From Chelonoidis abingdonii (lineage: Eukaryota > Chordata > Testudines > Testudinidae), in contig NC_133771.1 of the NCBI RefSeq assembly GCF_003597395.2, positions 59,319,572 to 59,383,571 on the forward strand: a stretch of 64,000 nt of DNA. Direction: 5' to 3'. The notes below the pieces were generated by a model that saw only the letters and a list, made by a program, of their open reading frames with translations, had not been told where the DNA came from and made no database searches. Position numbers and translations under genes: made by a program. Below, in pieces: positions 12,270 to 24,300 of this stretch; position 1 is the first letter of the stretch; every line of letters starts with the position of its first letter.

Positions 12270-15200
12270 GATATGACGATGGCTTGCAGAATAATAGGGG
12301 TCAGATTTTTTTGGATGTGATCAGACGGATTTCTTATCAAGTAGTTGAAGTACCTACGAGAGGGGATGCTTTAGATTTGGTTTTAGTGAGTAGTGAGGAC
12401 TCGTAGAAAATGATGGTAGAGGAACCTTGGTTCGAGTGATCATGAGCTGATTCATTCAATTAGATGGAAGGATAACAAACGTAGATCTGGGTTAGTGTTT
12501 TCGACTTCTCGAGGGCTATTTTAAAGAGTTAAGGAAATTAGTTAGGGAAGTGGTTGGACGGAGGAATTTGTGGATTTAAATGCGGAGGAGGCTGGAATTA
12601 CTTTAGTCGCAGCTGCGGAAACTGTCGGAAGCCTGCATCCCAAGAAAGGGGAAAAAAACCATTGGCAGGAGTTGTGAGCCAAACTGGATGAGCAAGCACT
12701 CAGAAGAGGGATTAGGAAAAAGGCAGAAAGCTTTCAAGGGAGTGGGAAGAAAGGCGGGATTGACAAGGGAAGCTACCTTAGTGAGGTCAGAACATTGTTA
12801 GGGATAAGTGAGGAAGGCTAAACGCGTAGAATGACCTTGCAAAGGGAATCAATACCAATAGTAAAGGTTCTAAGCCACAAAATAGAGAAAACAAAGAAGA
12901 AGGAAGTGGGGCGCTATACACTGGAGATGGAACGGAGTTAAGGATAACCTAGGCATGCCAATATCTTAAATAGTATTTTGCCTCGGTCTTTTATAGACTA
13001 GTGAGGAGTTTAGGGTGATGGGGATGATAAAGAGAATGTGGATATGGAGGTGGATATTTCGAATCTCAGGTAGAGGCCAACTTGAACAGTTGATGGGACA
13101 AAATCGGAGGAGGACAATCTCCATCCCGGATATTAAGGAATGCGCGTGAAATTGCGAGCCCGTTAGCGAGAGTAATTTTTAAGCAATCGGTAACTCAGGG
13201 GTTGTACCGTACGACTGGAGAATTGCTAACGTAGTATCCATTTTTAAGGAAAGGGAATAAAGATGATATCGGTAATTATATGGCTGTTAGCTTGACGTCT
13301 GTAGTGTTGTAAGGTCTTGGAAAAATTTTAAGGGAGAAGTAGTTAGGACATTGAGGTCAATGGTAATTGGGCAGAATTGCAACATGGATTTACTAAAGGT
13401 AGATCGTGCCAAACCAACTGTCTCTTCTCTTTGAGAAGTGACGGATTACTTAGACAAAGGAATGCGGTAGATCTAATTTACCTCGATTTCAGTAGGCGTT
13501 TGACACAGTTCGCATGGGGAACTGTTAGTTAAATTGGAAAAGATGGGGATGAATATGAAGTTGTAAGGTGGATAAGGAATGGTTAAAGGGGAGACTCCAG
13601 CGGTCGTACTGAGAGGTGAATTGTCAGGCTGGAAGGAGGTTATGGGAGTCCCTCAAGGATCGTTTTGGGACCGATTTATTTAACCTTTTGTTACTGACTT
13701 GGCACAAAGAGCGGGAATGTGCTAATAAAGTTTGTGGATGCACGAAGCTGGGGGTATTGCTAACACGGGAAGGACCGGATACTATTCAGGAAGATCTGGA
13801 CCACCTTGTAACTGGAGTAAATAGTAATAGGATGAAATATAATTGAAAAGTGCAAGGTCATGCACTTAGGGATTAATAATAAGAATTTTAGATATACGTT
13901 GGGACGCATCAGTTTGGAAGTGACGGAGGAGTAGAAGGACCTTGGGGTATTGGTTGATAGCAGGTGACTATGAGCTGCCAATGTGATATGGCTGTTAAAA
14001 AGCAAATGGCGGTTTTAGGATGATCAGGCGAGGTATTTCCAGCAAGGAGAAGGAGGTGTTAGTGCCGTTATATACGGCACTGGTGAGACCCACCTGGAAT
14101 ATTGTGTGCGTTCTGGTGTCCATAATGTTTAAGAAGGATGAATTCAAACTGGAACAGGTTCAGAGACGGGCTATAGGATGATCCGAGGAATGGAAAATCT
14201 GCCTTATGAAAGGAGACTCAAAGAGCTTGGGCTTGTTTAGCGGCAAAAGGAGGCTGGCGGGGGGATATGCTTGCTCTATATAATATATCAGGGGGATAAC
14301 GTTAGGGAGAGGGAGGAATTATTTAGTTTAGTACTAAATGTAGGCACAAGGACGAATGGGTACAAACTGGATATTAGGAAGTTTAGACTTGAATTAGACA
14401 GGTTTCTAAACCATTAGGGGAGTGAAGTTCTGGAACAGCTTCCGAGGGGGCAAAAGACTTATCTGGCTTTAGATTAAGCTTAGAAGTATCTATGGAGGGA
14501 TGTAAAAACGAAGGAAAAATTGGCAAATAAAAAAAAAGATAAAAAAATGGAATACAAAACTCAAAAAAGAAAAAATCAAAAAAAAAATAAAGAAAAAAAA
14601 AAAAAAAAAAAAAAAAATAAAAACAAAAAAGAAAAGAAAAAAACAAAAAAAAAAACTAAAAAAACAAATAAAAAGAAAAACAAAAATAAATAGAAAAATA
14701 AAAAAAAAATAAAAAAAAAAACAGACAAAAACAAAAAAAAAAAAAAAAAAAAAAAAACACTAAAGAAAAAAAAAAAAAATAAAAAAGAACAAAAAAAAAA
14801 AAATAAAAAAAAAAAAAAATAAAATAAAATAAAAAAAAAAAAAAAAAAAAGTCTAAATAAAAAATACCACTCAAGTCTCAATGATGGATAGTTTTATTTG
14901 GGTATATCTTGACAAAGACGTTAGGTGATCGGCCAGATCAAGATACTAGCTCAGTGGCTACTTGTTGAAGGGATGTTGGATGGATGTAACTACCACATCT
15001 GGAGCAGATTCTTTCTGGGTGACTGTAAGCTTGAGCTAGACCACAGCCGTACTGATGCCATATTTGGCAGGCGAAGATTTTCTCAGGGGCATTGCAGACG
15101 GCTGGGATTTTTCGCCTTCCTCTGCAGCGTGGGATTGGAGTCGTTGATGGTGGATATTCTTAGCAGACTTGAGGTCTATCAAATACACAATTTGAGGATT

Positions 15201-15331
15201 TCAATAACTCAGTCATGGGTTAGGGGTTGTTATAAATGTGTATGGGTAGGGTTTTGTGGCCTGCCTTGTGCAGGAGGTCAGACTAGATGATCATATTGGT
15301 CCCTTCTGACCTATGAGTCTATGAGTCTATG
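12270..15331 (+). mobile_element. CR1 LINE, badly broken, with A-rich block inside
   Basis: This is a 5'-truncated CR1. In order I see the end of the endonuclease (12370-12480), a linker, then the reverse transcriptase: 'gttgtaccgtacgactggag' (13201), the block 'ctcgatttcagtaggcgttt' (13482) and the region of the catalytic Asp pair near 13730-13745, where a base is missing. The C-terminal part follows to about 14500. The 3' end is 'ccttctgacctatgagtcta' with a tandem gagtctat tail, the usual CR1 terminus. Small insertions and deletions occur every few tens of bases, so no frame stays open for more than about 76 codons. The left boundary is approximate. Target duplications are not expected for CR1. 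Confidence 0.88.
14527..14852 (+). repeat. A-rich low-complexity block inside the CR1 3' part
   Basis: The sequence is mostly A with scattered single T, C or G bases and runs of up to about 25 A. It sits where a CR1 3' untranslated region should continue, between 'tatggagggatgtaaaaacg' and the resumed CR1 sequence near 14880. Long poly-Phe frames on the minus strand come only from this composition. It could be a real expansion or a poor long-read consensus; the flanking CR1 sequence is also full of indels. Confidence 0.85.
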
Positions 15332-16145
15332 AACACTAAGGTTCAAATCTGAGTAGGAAGCTATGATAGCCCCCTTATGCACAGGGCCCCTTACTAAATC
15401 GAGCCCTTGAGCATGGCCCCATTTGGTTTCCCTGCACAAGCTCTGTCTGTCTGTCAGGCATGTGGATGGGGTTGCGTGCCCTTGAGCTGTGCAGAAGGAA
15501 GAGCGTCAGGAAGGGACTCTGTCTGGGAAGGTGGTCAGTACTCTTGGGGTATAGCCTCCCCACTCGCAAAGTCTCTTCCAACATCCCCAACAGGGCACAC
15601 AGCACTGCAGCAGGCAAAGACCAGCAACTGCAACCTCCAACTTGGCTCCTGGCTCCCATGCAGAACCTGAACACTGAGGCCCTGGGTTCTCTGCAGCATC
15701 TAGAGCTGAAGAAAGAGAAACCCTAGGAAGCATGGGAGAGGGAAAAAGGGACTTGACCCCACAGCTTCAATTCAAGATTGGAGATAATTGAGGTCTGTCC
15801 CGTATTTTTTAAATATGATTTTGGCAACCCTACTTCAGGGTGACCAAGATTGGGCTTCTGGAAGTTGCCTGCATATAGCTGGGTCTACCTTGGTTTAAAA
15901 GTATGAGCACTCATAAGCACTAACTGATAAGAACTTGTATGTAGGATAAACAGACAGACAACATCCTACCTTACCTTGTAACATCAAATTCTCCCCAACA
16001 ATGAACAACAATCTGCTTCATGGCACTGAAATCAACCCTATCTCAGCTGAGAGGCATGAATACAGTAACAAAGTACTATATGTTCCCTTTCTATTTTGCT
16101 CACTCCTGAGACATCTCTTTATCTGGCCAGTAGTAAGGTTGTTAC

Positions 16146-16406
16146 CAGGGGCGGCTCCAGGCACCAGCACGCCAAACACGTGCCTGGGGCGGCAAATCAC
16201 AGGGGGCGCTCTGCCAGTTGCCGCAAGAGCGGCAAGCAGGTTGCCTTTGGTAGCTTGCCTGCAGAGGGTCTGCTGGTCCCGTGGTTTCGGCGGACCTCCC
16301 GCAGGCTGCTGCGGAATTCGCGGGACCGGGGACCTCCTGCTGGCAAGCTATCTAAGGCAGCCTGCCTGCCATGCTTGGGGTGGCAAAATACCTAGAGTCG
16401 CCCCTG
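16146..16406. mobile_element. GC-rich hAT MITE, second copy, perfect TSD
   Basis: The ends 'caggggcggctccagg' and 'gagtcgcccctg' match the element at 1439-1750. The 8-mer gttgttac is directly duplicated at 16138-16145 and 16407-16414. It carries fewer internal repeat units than the first copy. There is no transposase; the long open frames over it are compositional. Confidence 0.9.
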
Positions 16407-16430
16407 GTTGTTACATTAATTGCACAGTTC

Positions 16431-17058
16431 CAGGGCTGCTGCTACCATTTAGGCCAACTAAGTGGTTGCCTGGGGCACCAAGATTTGGGGGTGCCAAAAA
16501 GAGGTGCCCCCAATTTTTTTTTAAAGTGTTTCAGCTGCTGCTGCACTGGGAGAGAGAGGGAGTCGGAGCCGCTGGCAGCCGGCCCAGGTGTTCCCCTGCG
16601 TCAGTGCGCCACCGCCGGCAGCCAGCCCAGGGATTCCCCTGGGTCAGCGCGCTGCCACCGGCAGCCAGCCCAGGGATTTGGGCTGCCGCGGCGCACTGAC
16701 CCAGGGGAACCCCTGGGTTGCCTGCTGGCAGCTCAGACTCCCTCTCCCTCCCAGTGCAGCGGCCGCTACATCCCATGCGATTCTTCTAATTGCCGGTGGT
16801 GGCGCCGGCAGCTGGGCAGAGCTCCGCAGCTTTGCTTAGCGCACATGGCACAAGCCCGGCGACGGGCACGACAGCAGGGCTTCTGGAGCAGAGGTGAGCT
16901 GGGGTGGGGCGGTGCCGCACGGCTCCCAGGGGGGGAGGCTCAGGGCAGGGGGAGAAGCTGCCATGGGGGCGCGCTTCAGGGCGGAGCTGCCGCAGGGCTG
17001 GGGAGTGCACAAGGTGGAAGTTTTGCCTAGGGCACAAAACTTCCTTGCACTGGCCCTG
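16431..17058. mobile_element. Probable hAT-type element with GC-rich minisatellite
   Basis: It starts 'cagggctgctgctaccattt' and ends 'cttgcactggccctg', giving short inverted CAGGGC ends. The interior has 'ttgcctggggcacc' near the left and 'ttgcctagggcac' near the right. Between them lies a minisatellite (about 16570-16735) with a unit around 'ggcagccagcccagggatt', partly in inverted order. I found no clear 8-bp duplication. The family resembles common turtle non-autonomous hAT elements. Confidence 0.6.
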
Positions 17059-17973
17059 CCACTTACAATAGTCACACGTTTGCCCATTGATTGTTTTCCC
17101 CTTTCAATATTTTCAATACCCTTCTAAAATGTCTTTATTTTCCAGGAGCATTACGCTGAAATGCTGGAATATACTGATTGTTGTTGGTCTTCTAGACTTT
17201 GTAGAAATACTTATAGCAGTTTTTAAGAGACAGAACTTATAAAAGAATTCTTGCAGTTTGCTTATATATCACGCACTGTGTGATACACATGCAGTTGTGC
17301 TCTCTATGTTGTATTGGTCATGCACCTTTGATTCTATCCCCTACACTTTTACCCTATACCCTGTTTTCACTGGAACTACTTTTGACATTCCAAAACTGAG
17401 TAGCTTCAGACAGCTGCCAAACAAAATAAATTCTGCCAGAGTAATGTTTGGTATTCTCCTCTCCCTTGGAACATCTGGATGACTGGACTTGTGATACTGG
17501 GTAAGCTTGGCTTTGTAAGTTGAGGGATAGAAAGAATAATACCAATACAGTTTTTAAAAATTAAAATTTCTGAAATAATTTTGTGGTGGAATATAGTAGG
17601 TACAGAATGCAAGGTGGTGTATTGTGGTAGAAATGTTTTATTGGCACAGAATTGGGATGTCTGACATGATCCAATCATAGTTTCACAGAAAGTAAATAAT
17701 GTCCGTCCCAAATGTATGTTTCCAAAATCTGTATGTAATACTACTTCATATCTTATGAATAGCAGAGAGCCAGTGGATGGAGACAAACACAGACTTTGGA
17801 ATCTTTGACTAAATGGCTACAACTAGTGAACAGTAGGAGTTATCTTGTCTGAGATTTAAAAGTAACTCGATGACATTTATGACCTGAGCTCCACTGAACT
17901 GTGCCACTTCTTGTCAAAAGCACTGACATTAGGTGATAGCAAACACTTTTACTAGGATAGGCTGCCATAGGTC

Positions 17974-18213
17974 CAGATGCGGATTAGGGGTTTGTTGGGC
18001 CCTGGGCCACAGCAAGTGGGGCCCCTCCCGCTCCTTCCACCTGCAGTCCCCCCGCCTGGTACTCCTGCTGGGGAGTGGGGTTAGGGCGCAGGGGCTTGCA
18101 CCGCTCCCTGGCAGGAGTGCTGGGTGGGCAGACCGTGTCAGGGTGCAGGGGCCCCCCGTTGGCCAGCGACCTTGGGCATGGGCCTTGTTGGCATGATGGC
18201 TAATCTGCCACTG
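17974..18213. mobile_element. Non-autonomous hAT MITE with perfect TSD
   Basis: The ends 'cagatgcggattag' and 'ctaatctgccactg' are inverted with few mismatches. The 8-mer cataggtc is directly duplicated at 17966-17973 and 18214-18221. The interior is GC-rich and has no transposase. Confidence 0.88.
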
Positions 18214-18848
18214 CATAGGTCGGTGGGGACTGTCAGTTCTGCCATGCCAACTCTGATGGCTACAGCTCCTTCTCAAGATGTAGGTATTATTATATCATCC
18301 CTCTACGCATTGTGTCATACAAATATATGTATTAAAAATGATCCCTGTTAAAATAGCTCTTTGTTGCTACTTGGCGGCTCTGATTTTGCCTATCATCTCA
18401 GAAATGCTAGACACAGTCTAACACACTCTACAAGTATCTTGAATTTGATGTTCTCAGGGAAGGTCTCAGAGCAGTAGACAGCTAAAGACCTGGCTACTTT
18501 TAATGCTTCATGTTATCATTTTGAACGCTTTGAGCTAGAATGGCTGGTTTCACTGAAGACAGAGAAAATCTGAGAATCCAAAGCATAGCTAATATAATTG
18601 TAACAGCAGGTCACTCTACCTCTGACTATTTCCTGTTCAATAGTATGTCATACTTCTTAGCACCAGAACCACAATCCTCTTGAGCCCTTTTTGTGACTTT
18701 TCTACGTCTGTGTTATTGGACTGCGCATCTTTGCTGCTCTTCTCCTTGAGTAGATGTATGTGTGTCTTTTGGGAGACACATTCAACACCTGTTCATTTAA
18801 TAAGCAACAATTACATTTGAATTATAGTTATAGCTAGACAGCCTACTC

Positions 18849-19107
18849 CAGTGTTTCTCAAACTGGAGATCGCTGCTTGTGTAGGGATCTCACTGCTGCT
18901 CCAGGCCAATGGGAACTGCTGGAAGCAGCGTGGGCTGAGGGACTTACTGGCTGCCGCTTCCAGCAGCCCCCATTGGCCTGGAGTGGTGAACCATGGCCAG
19001 TGGGAGCCGCGATCGACCGGACCTGCGGACAGGGCAGGTAAACAAACCAACCTGACCCACCAGGGGCTTTCCCTACACAAGTGTCGACCCCAGTTTGAGA
19101 AACACTG
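18849..19107. mobile_element. Non-autonomous hAT MITE with near-perfect TIR
   Basis: The ends 'cagtgtttctcaaactgg' and 'ccagtttgagaaacactg' are perfect inverted repeats of 18 bases. Large internal inverted blocks occur around 'ctccaggccaatgggaactg' and 'cccccattggcctggagtgg'. The flanking 8-mers gcctactc and atgtacac agree only in part, so the target duplication is decayed. The end sequence is shared with the element at 28590. Confidence 0.8.
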
Positions 19108-20215
19108 ATGTACACTAAACAAAATGCTCAGATAAAAAAAATCTTATTCCAGTGTGGATATAGCTATGGAGAGTTGCACTATAATAGAGTAGTAGGAAAC
19201 TGTTACAAAGTTTAAAGGTTTGTTGTGCTGAAAAGGAGTGTCTCAGGCATAACAAAGAACAAGATGTTAATGAAAACCTTGTTTACTGTTACAGCATTAA
19301 CAGTTAATTCCTACAGTCTTATTCCTACTGTAACGAGGATCATTTAAAATCTTTTAAACTCTTTATTAAAGATACAAAAAAGGAAGGATTTGAGGATTTT
19401 AAATCTAAAATATTAAGTAAATCTTTCATTTTAACAATATCTTTTATATCCTTACCCTTTAACTGCAGAAAGATTTTACTAGGAAACCCCCATGTTTGAC
19501 AGCTTTTGTGTTGTTATGAGAGGTGGTAAAAACTGTCCTTTTTGGGAAACAGAAAAAGGATTAGTTGAGATAGTCCGGAGCTCTTGTTGAAGTCCTGTCC
19601 AGTTTCATTTAAGATAACACACACACAAAAGGGGAAAGAAAATGAATAGCAAAGAGAAATGTTAGCTTCTGTGTTTGGTGCTGACTCTCACTTGCAGTCT
19701 CATTGCTGGAGAAACGTGGATCTAGCACATGGTCTTATCAGGCACTCTGAGACCTGGCAAACTTATACCAGTATCGGGTTATTCAATGCATTGCTTTTAA
19801 CTGTCACTCTTGTCACAGGCTCTCAGCAGTATTACAAAAGATGGAGTTTTCTTGGCCAGTTAAGTCTGACTCTTATTAAAAAAAAAAAGGCAACAGGAGA
19901 GAGTTAAGAAAGAAAAGAAATAGGGTGGGGAAGAAACATGACACATGAGGAAGGGGATGAACGGCAGAAGCCCAAGTCTCACATCCCAGGTGTCCTTCAG
20001 GATTAGCTAAAAGTGTTGGAGGTCGTGATGTCATATGGGTCCCCTCTCTGACTCAGTCTTTTCAGGATATCTCTCAGGATTAAGACAACAAAAGTCAAAG
20101 GGTGTCAACGTGGATCCCAGACCAGATAGCGAGGGGTGGGGGAGGGTGGCAGTCATGCTAGTAAACTTGATCCTTCCAGTCCCTGTGCCCCCTTGCTCCT
20201 ATTCCGTGACCCTGA

Positions 20216-21363
20216 GGGTACGTCTACACTGCACGATTATTTCGAATTAGCTTAAACCGATATTACAAAACAGATCTAATAAAATCGGTTTAGCGCGTCC
20301 ACAGTGGGATCACGAATCGATTTGTTTGCGTCCATGTCCAAAGCTACCATCGATTTTCAGGACGGTGCACTGTGGGTAGCTTTCCTCAGCTATCCCATAT
20401 TCCCACTTCCAGGTGAGAGCACAGTGCCTGATGGGCAGAAAACTTGCCCCGGTGGCTGGGTACAGCCTCACCTCCCTTGTGAAGGCAGCAGAACCTTTGG
20501 CGCCTTTTTCCCGCGAGTGCATTGAGCAAACGCACATAGCACAGCAATCATGGACCCTGATCACAAACGGTATCCTGACGTTGTCAACACCTCGCTATCC
20601 CTCTGCCAGCAGCATTCATACACAAGAGGGTGACATTTACAGTACTCCAAGGATTATTTATTTTTACTTCCTTTCACATGCTGGGGGGGGGAATAGACTG
20701 AACGAGGCTGTTCCGTGAACACGCAAGACACCGTGTATTAAGCTCACCTGGGCGCTCAGCCAAGAATGCAATAGTTTTCAGAGACTCTGTGCGACTGGTA
20801 CTGTGTGATCCTCATGCCCCTCCCTCCTCCATGAGCATCCATTTGAGTCTTGGCTTCCTTACAGTTGCACGCACCCTGTTATCTGGAGTTTTTTTTCAAA
20901 CGCTTTTGCATTTCCTGTTTCTTAACGGAGCTCTGATAAAACAGATCTGTCTCACATGCAGCGATCAGATCTAGTCATCTCCGTAAGGTTCAATGCGAAC
21001 ACTTTGCATTTTGAACTGCATCGCCACCTGCTATCAGCTGGACACGTGAAAGCAGGAAATGTCATTCTAAAGGTCTCGGGGCTTTTCCTGTTGCGCACTC
21101 CGCTCCGATTCGGATTGACGGACCAGACGCTCATGTCAACTTGCGAACTCTAGAGGCAATATGTCAAATTTCCGCCAACACGAACCCTATCCGATGTTAT
21201 CACTTTCGAATTTAGCGCTACTCCTCTCGTCTGGGAGGAGTTCCGAAATCGATTTAAGGAGCCGTTTAACTCGATATTAATGACGACGTCGTGTGAACGG
21301 GTACAGCGTTAAATCAGTATATCGGCCATTAAACCGATTTAAAGTTGCAGTGTAGACCTGGCC
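20216..21363. mobile_element. 1.15-kb non-autonomous TIR DNA transposon
   Basis: The ends 'gggtacgtctacactgca' and 'tgcagtgtagacctggcc' are inverted with a few mismatches. Subterminal blocks 'gcttaaaccgatatt' and 'aaaccgatttaaag' also mirror each other. The interior holds no transposase motif that I can see. The target duplication is unclear, so the superfamily is unresolved. CpG-containing motifs such as tcgaatt remain, which suggests moderate age. Confidence 0.7.
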
Positions 21364-24300
21364 TCAGATAAACAATGTCCAAGAAGGGATGGAAGCCGCA
21401 GCCTATAAACATTAACTGATGAAAACACATTTTGGTGATTTCAACTATAAACATTTCCTCCCATTTCTAGAATCTTTTAGCTCATTGTCATATTAAACTC
21501 TTGACTTTACCAGGAGCCTTGAAGACCCTCATCATAGTTTTTAACCTTAACAATTCAGTTTGTAGCAGTTGATTATCTTCAACATTTGCTGACTTTCATA
21601 AACAAAATTTGTGTAATTGGCTGAGTTGGACTTTCTGTTCTCTTGGACAACTTAAGAGTTTAGGCCTCTGCACAACATCCTCTCTCCTAAGGGACAAATG
21701 CACTTAGTATTAGATTAGTTCATAAATGACATTTAGAAAACAAAACGCTTATTTAATTTTAAGCATATAGAACAAAAAAGATGCATTGAGCTATTATTTT
21801 AAGGTTTGCAAGTTCTGTGTCCCAGATTAAGATTCACAAATCTTATTTAGTTAGGTGTTGCAAAAATTACAGTTAGTCCTTCCAGTTGTTAACAAAGCTA
21901 AGACCTTACAAATCACTTCATTTATAGATAAACCAAATGCCAAACTGCAGTTATTTTTATGTTCCTAAGGATGTTTAGAAACCAGCTCTTAACACTTTTT
22001 TGGCTGTAAGCCCAGAATGAGTAAAAGTGAGTGTGTGTGTGTGAGGGAACTCCTCACTTTTTTTTCCTGCTTAAACATTTTAAGTTGCACATTTATACCA
22101 ACTATGACAATTCTATGCACAAGTATTTATCCTTGCTTACTTTTTTTTTTATAATTTATGGAATTTTTAGCCACGTTTATTACTTTTTGATAAAAAGAAG
22201 CAGGAAGCTAGCAGGAAGTTAGTGTTCCTGGAACCACTTTTTCTTTTATGAGCCATTTGTAACATACAAAGATGGTAACATTTCACAGGAATTGTTAGTC
22301 CATTGCAAATCTTGCCCACCTGTTTCACCACTATTTATGAAAACAATATGGCCATGGTGGCAATTTAGTTCTTGATGGGAATCTAACCTGCAACACTAGT
22401 TCTGTGCTCTCTCCCAAAACAAAAACACAAAAAATCAACCCAAAAATGCAAATAACACATTGCCAAAAATAAAACAGTTACAAAAAATTGGTGCTGCAAC
22501 AGCCGTTAGTTCAGGTGCTTTGACACTCAATTCACAGTTTAGGCAGAAGCAGCCTTTAAACAGGCACTTTGTTAACAAGGGGGTAAAACCATAATGTTTT
22601 AGTCTGTTATGGCAACTTAACCTTGAATGGTTCAAAACACTTCATTTTTAATTTTGCTTTTTGTAAAAAGCCTTTACATTAAACAATCAGTTATTACTAA
22701 TCACAGAAACAACAAACCACGAAGTAAACAAAAAACAAAATCAGAACAATGTATTTGTTGAAAGGTTAAACAAACTAATAAGTTTAAAACAAGAAAGTTA
22801 TCTTTGTTTTGCAAGCTTAACATATTCAAGGATTTTAAAATAAATTTTGTGTAAAGTAGATAATAGCAGCAGCATACAACAGATGTATCCAGATTTTCAT
22901 ATTATTAATCCTTTTGATGCCAATTACACAGTGTAGACTAGGAAAAATGTGTACCTACAATTTTTGGTTTGGAGGGGCAATGACAAGTCCACAATTTGTG
23001 ATGGGGGGGCAGGGAGAAGGGGATATGTGAAGCCCACCCAGGGACACCATATATATGTTAATTTTGATGGAATAAAAGGGCCCAGAAAGTAAAAGTTTTT
23101 AATATGATATTGTTACTCACTGTATAACATTAAACAGTTAAGCGGGGTTTGGGATTTTGAATACAGAGATATTGACCTCCTTAGTTCCAGGGCAAATATA
23201 CTAGAAAATGTATGCCAGTGTTTGGAAATATATTGATGAGGATACACAAATGAAAAAGGAGTGAAAAAGAATTGAAAACAAAGCATAAAGCGTTTTGAAA
23301 CTGAAATTCAATGGTTATGCAAAACAAACAATCAAAACTGAGCAGCATCCCTTTTTCAAAGGGAGGATATAGGTTAGAGTCTCTTATTTCATCAAGTAAT
23401 TCTTCTTAATGGGGGGGGGAAAGGTTAGTTCTGTTGTTTAAGTATGAGTTGACCTCTATGGATGGTGATTACTTTTCCTGCTTTTGACAAAATGGACAGA
23501 CACAAAAGAGAAGGGAGAAAAGATAGGAGAGTAAAGGTGGGGATAAACAGGCTTTTTGTTTAAGTTCTTAGGATACAAGGCGGTCAGTCACAGATGGCTG
23601 CTCTGGGCTGACAGTTCACCAGTCATAATAGCTGTTGCTCTGGATACTGGCTTGCTTTCCTAGTCCAGGATGTTGTCTCACTCATCTGGTCAGCGATCTT
23701 CACTGATTTTTGTCAGATTGGGCAGATCGGGATGGGTAGTCTCATGTTATTTTGCTTGTGTCATGCTGTATTGTTGGTCTCAAGATCGAGAGAGAAAGTG
23801 ATAAGACAGGAGGAAGATAGTGGGAATGACAGTGGCATTTTGTGTGTATCCAGTTCGTTGTTGGTCCAGTGCTGTTGGTCAGGTATCCTCATCAGTGCAC
23901 TGGTCTAAATGTCCTGATGATCAAAGCTAACCAAATAATGCAGCAAGGTAGAGGCCTGTCAACCTTTCTCTAGGGAATGCCCCAGGAGTCTGTTCTGCCC
24001 TTTTGGTCCCCAGTGTCTCTTTTTAGGGGCCCCCAAAAGGAGATGATAGAGGGAGTAGGCCATCCCTTTGTTATCATGTCCACTAGTTAGATCTAATTTC
24101 TGACATACCACTTTTGGTCCATTTATTTCCAGTTTCATGCTTCATTCTCTGTTCATCACAAGCTTGTCACAGTCCTTGTTACATTTGTAGCCCTTTTTGT
24201 TTGAACTAATCCGGTCTTTCAGTCTCCCTTTTGTACCTGTTTCTATCAGCATTAATTGTTACAAGTTATTGTAATGTTTTATGAATGTCACCCATTTTCT

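Larger units (their letters stand above)
11420..15368 (+). mobile_element. Solo LTR of an ERV-like element, split by a CR1
   Basis: The left end 'tgtcataaatagatagctaa' and the right end 'gctatgata' (an aged TG...CA pair) are flanked by the direct 5-mer gcccc at 11415-11419 and 15369-15373, as expected for an LTR insertion. The left part runs to about 12270. The last 37 bases (15332-15368, 'aacactaaggttcaaatctg' onward) resume after the CR1. A related LTR in the opposite orientation at 43038-43853 contains matching blocks ('tagctaagggttaatgtttc', 'ctgaccagaggaccaatcag', 'taaagctttctttttaagac'), which supports the boundaries. The internal region between paired LTRs is absent. Confidence 0.82.
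11156..15832. mobile_element. Possible older TIR transposon hosting an LTR and a CR1
   Basis: The left end 'gagggttgctaag' and the right end 'ttggcaacccta' are roughly inverted, and 'cctgtattac' near the left mirrors 'cccgtatttt' near the right only loosely. The flanking 8-mers gctcaggg and cttcaggg match at 6 of 8 bases. If real, its own sequence is 11156-11414 plus 15374-15832, with the LTR insertion between. No transposase is visible. This is a weak inference from one copy. Confidence 0.35.

Noticed and set aside
14383..14881. Long minus-strand frames rich in Phe
   Set aside because: They come from the A-rich block read in reverse; there is no start context, domain or splice signal.
16001..17127. 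Several open frames of 80-230 codons on both strands
   Set aside because: They overlap two GC-rich hAT-type elements with internal repeats; low stop density explains them and no domain is recognisable.
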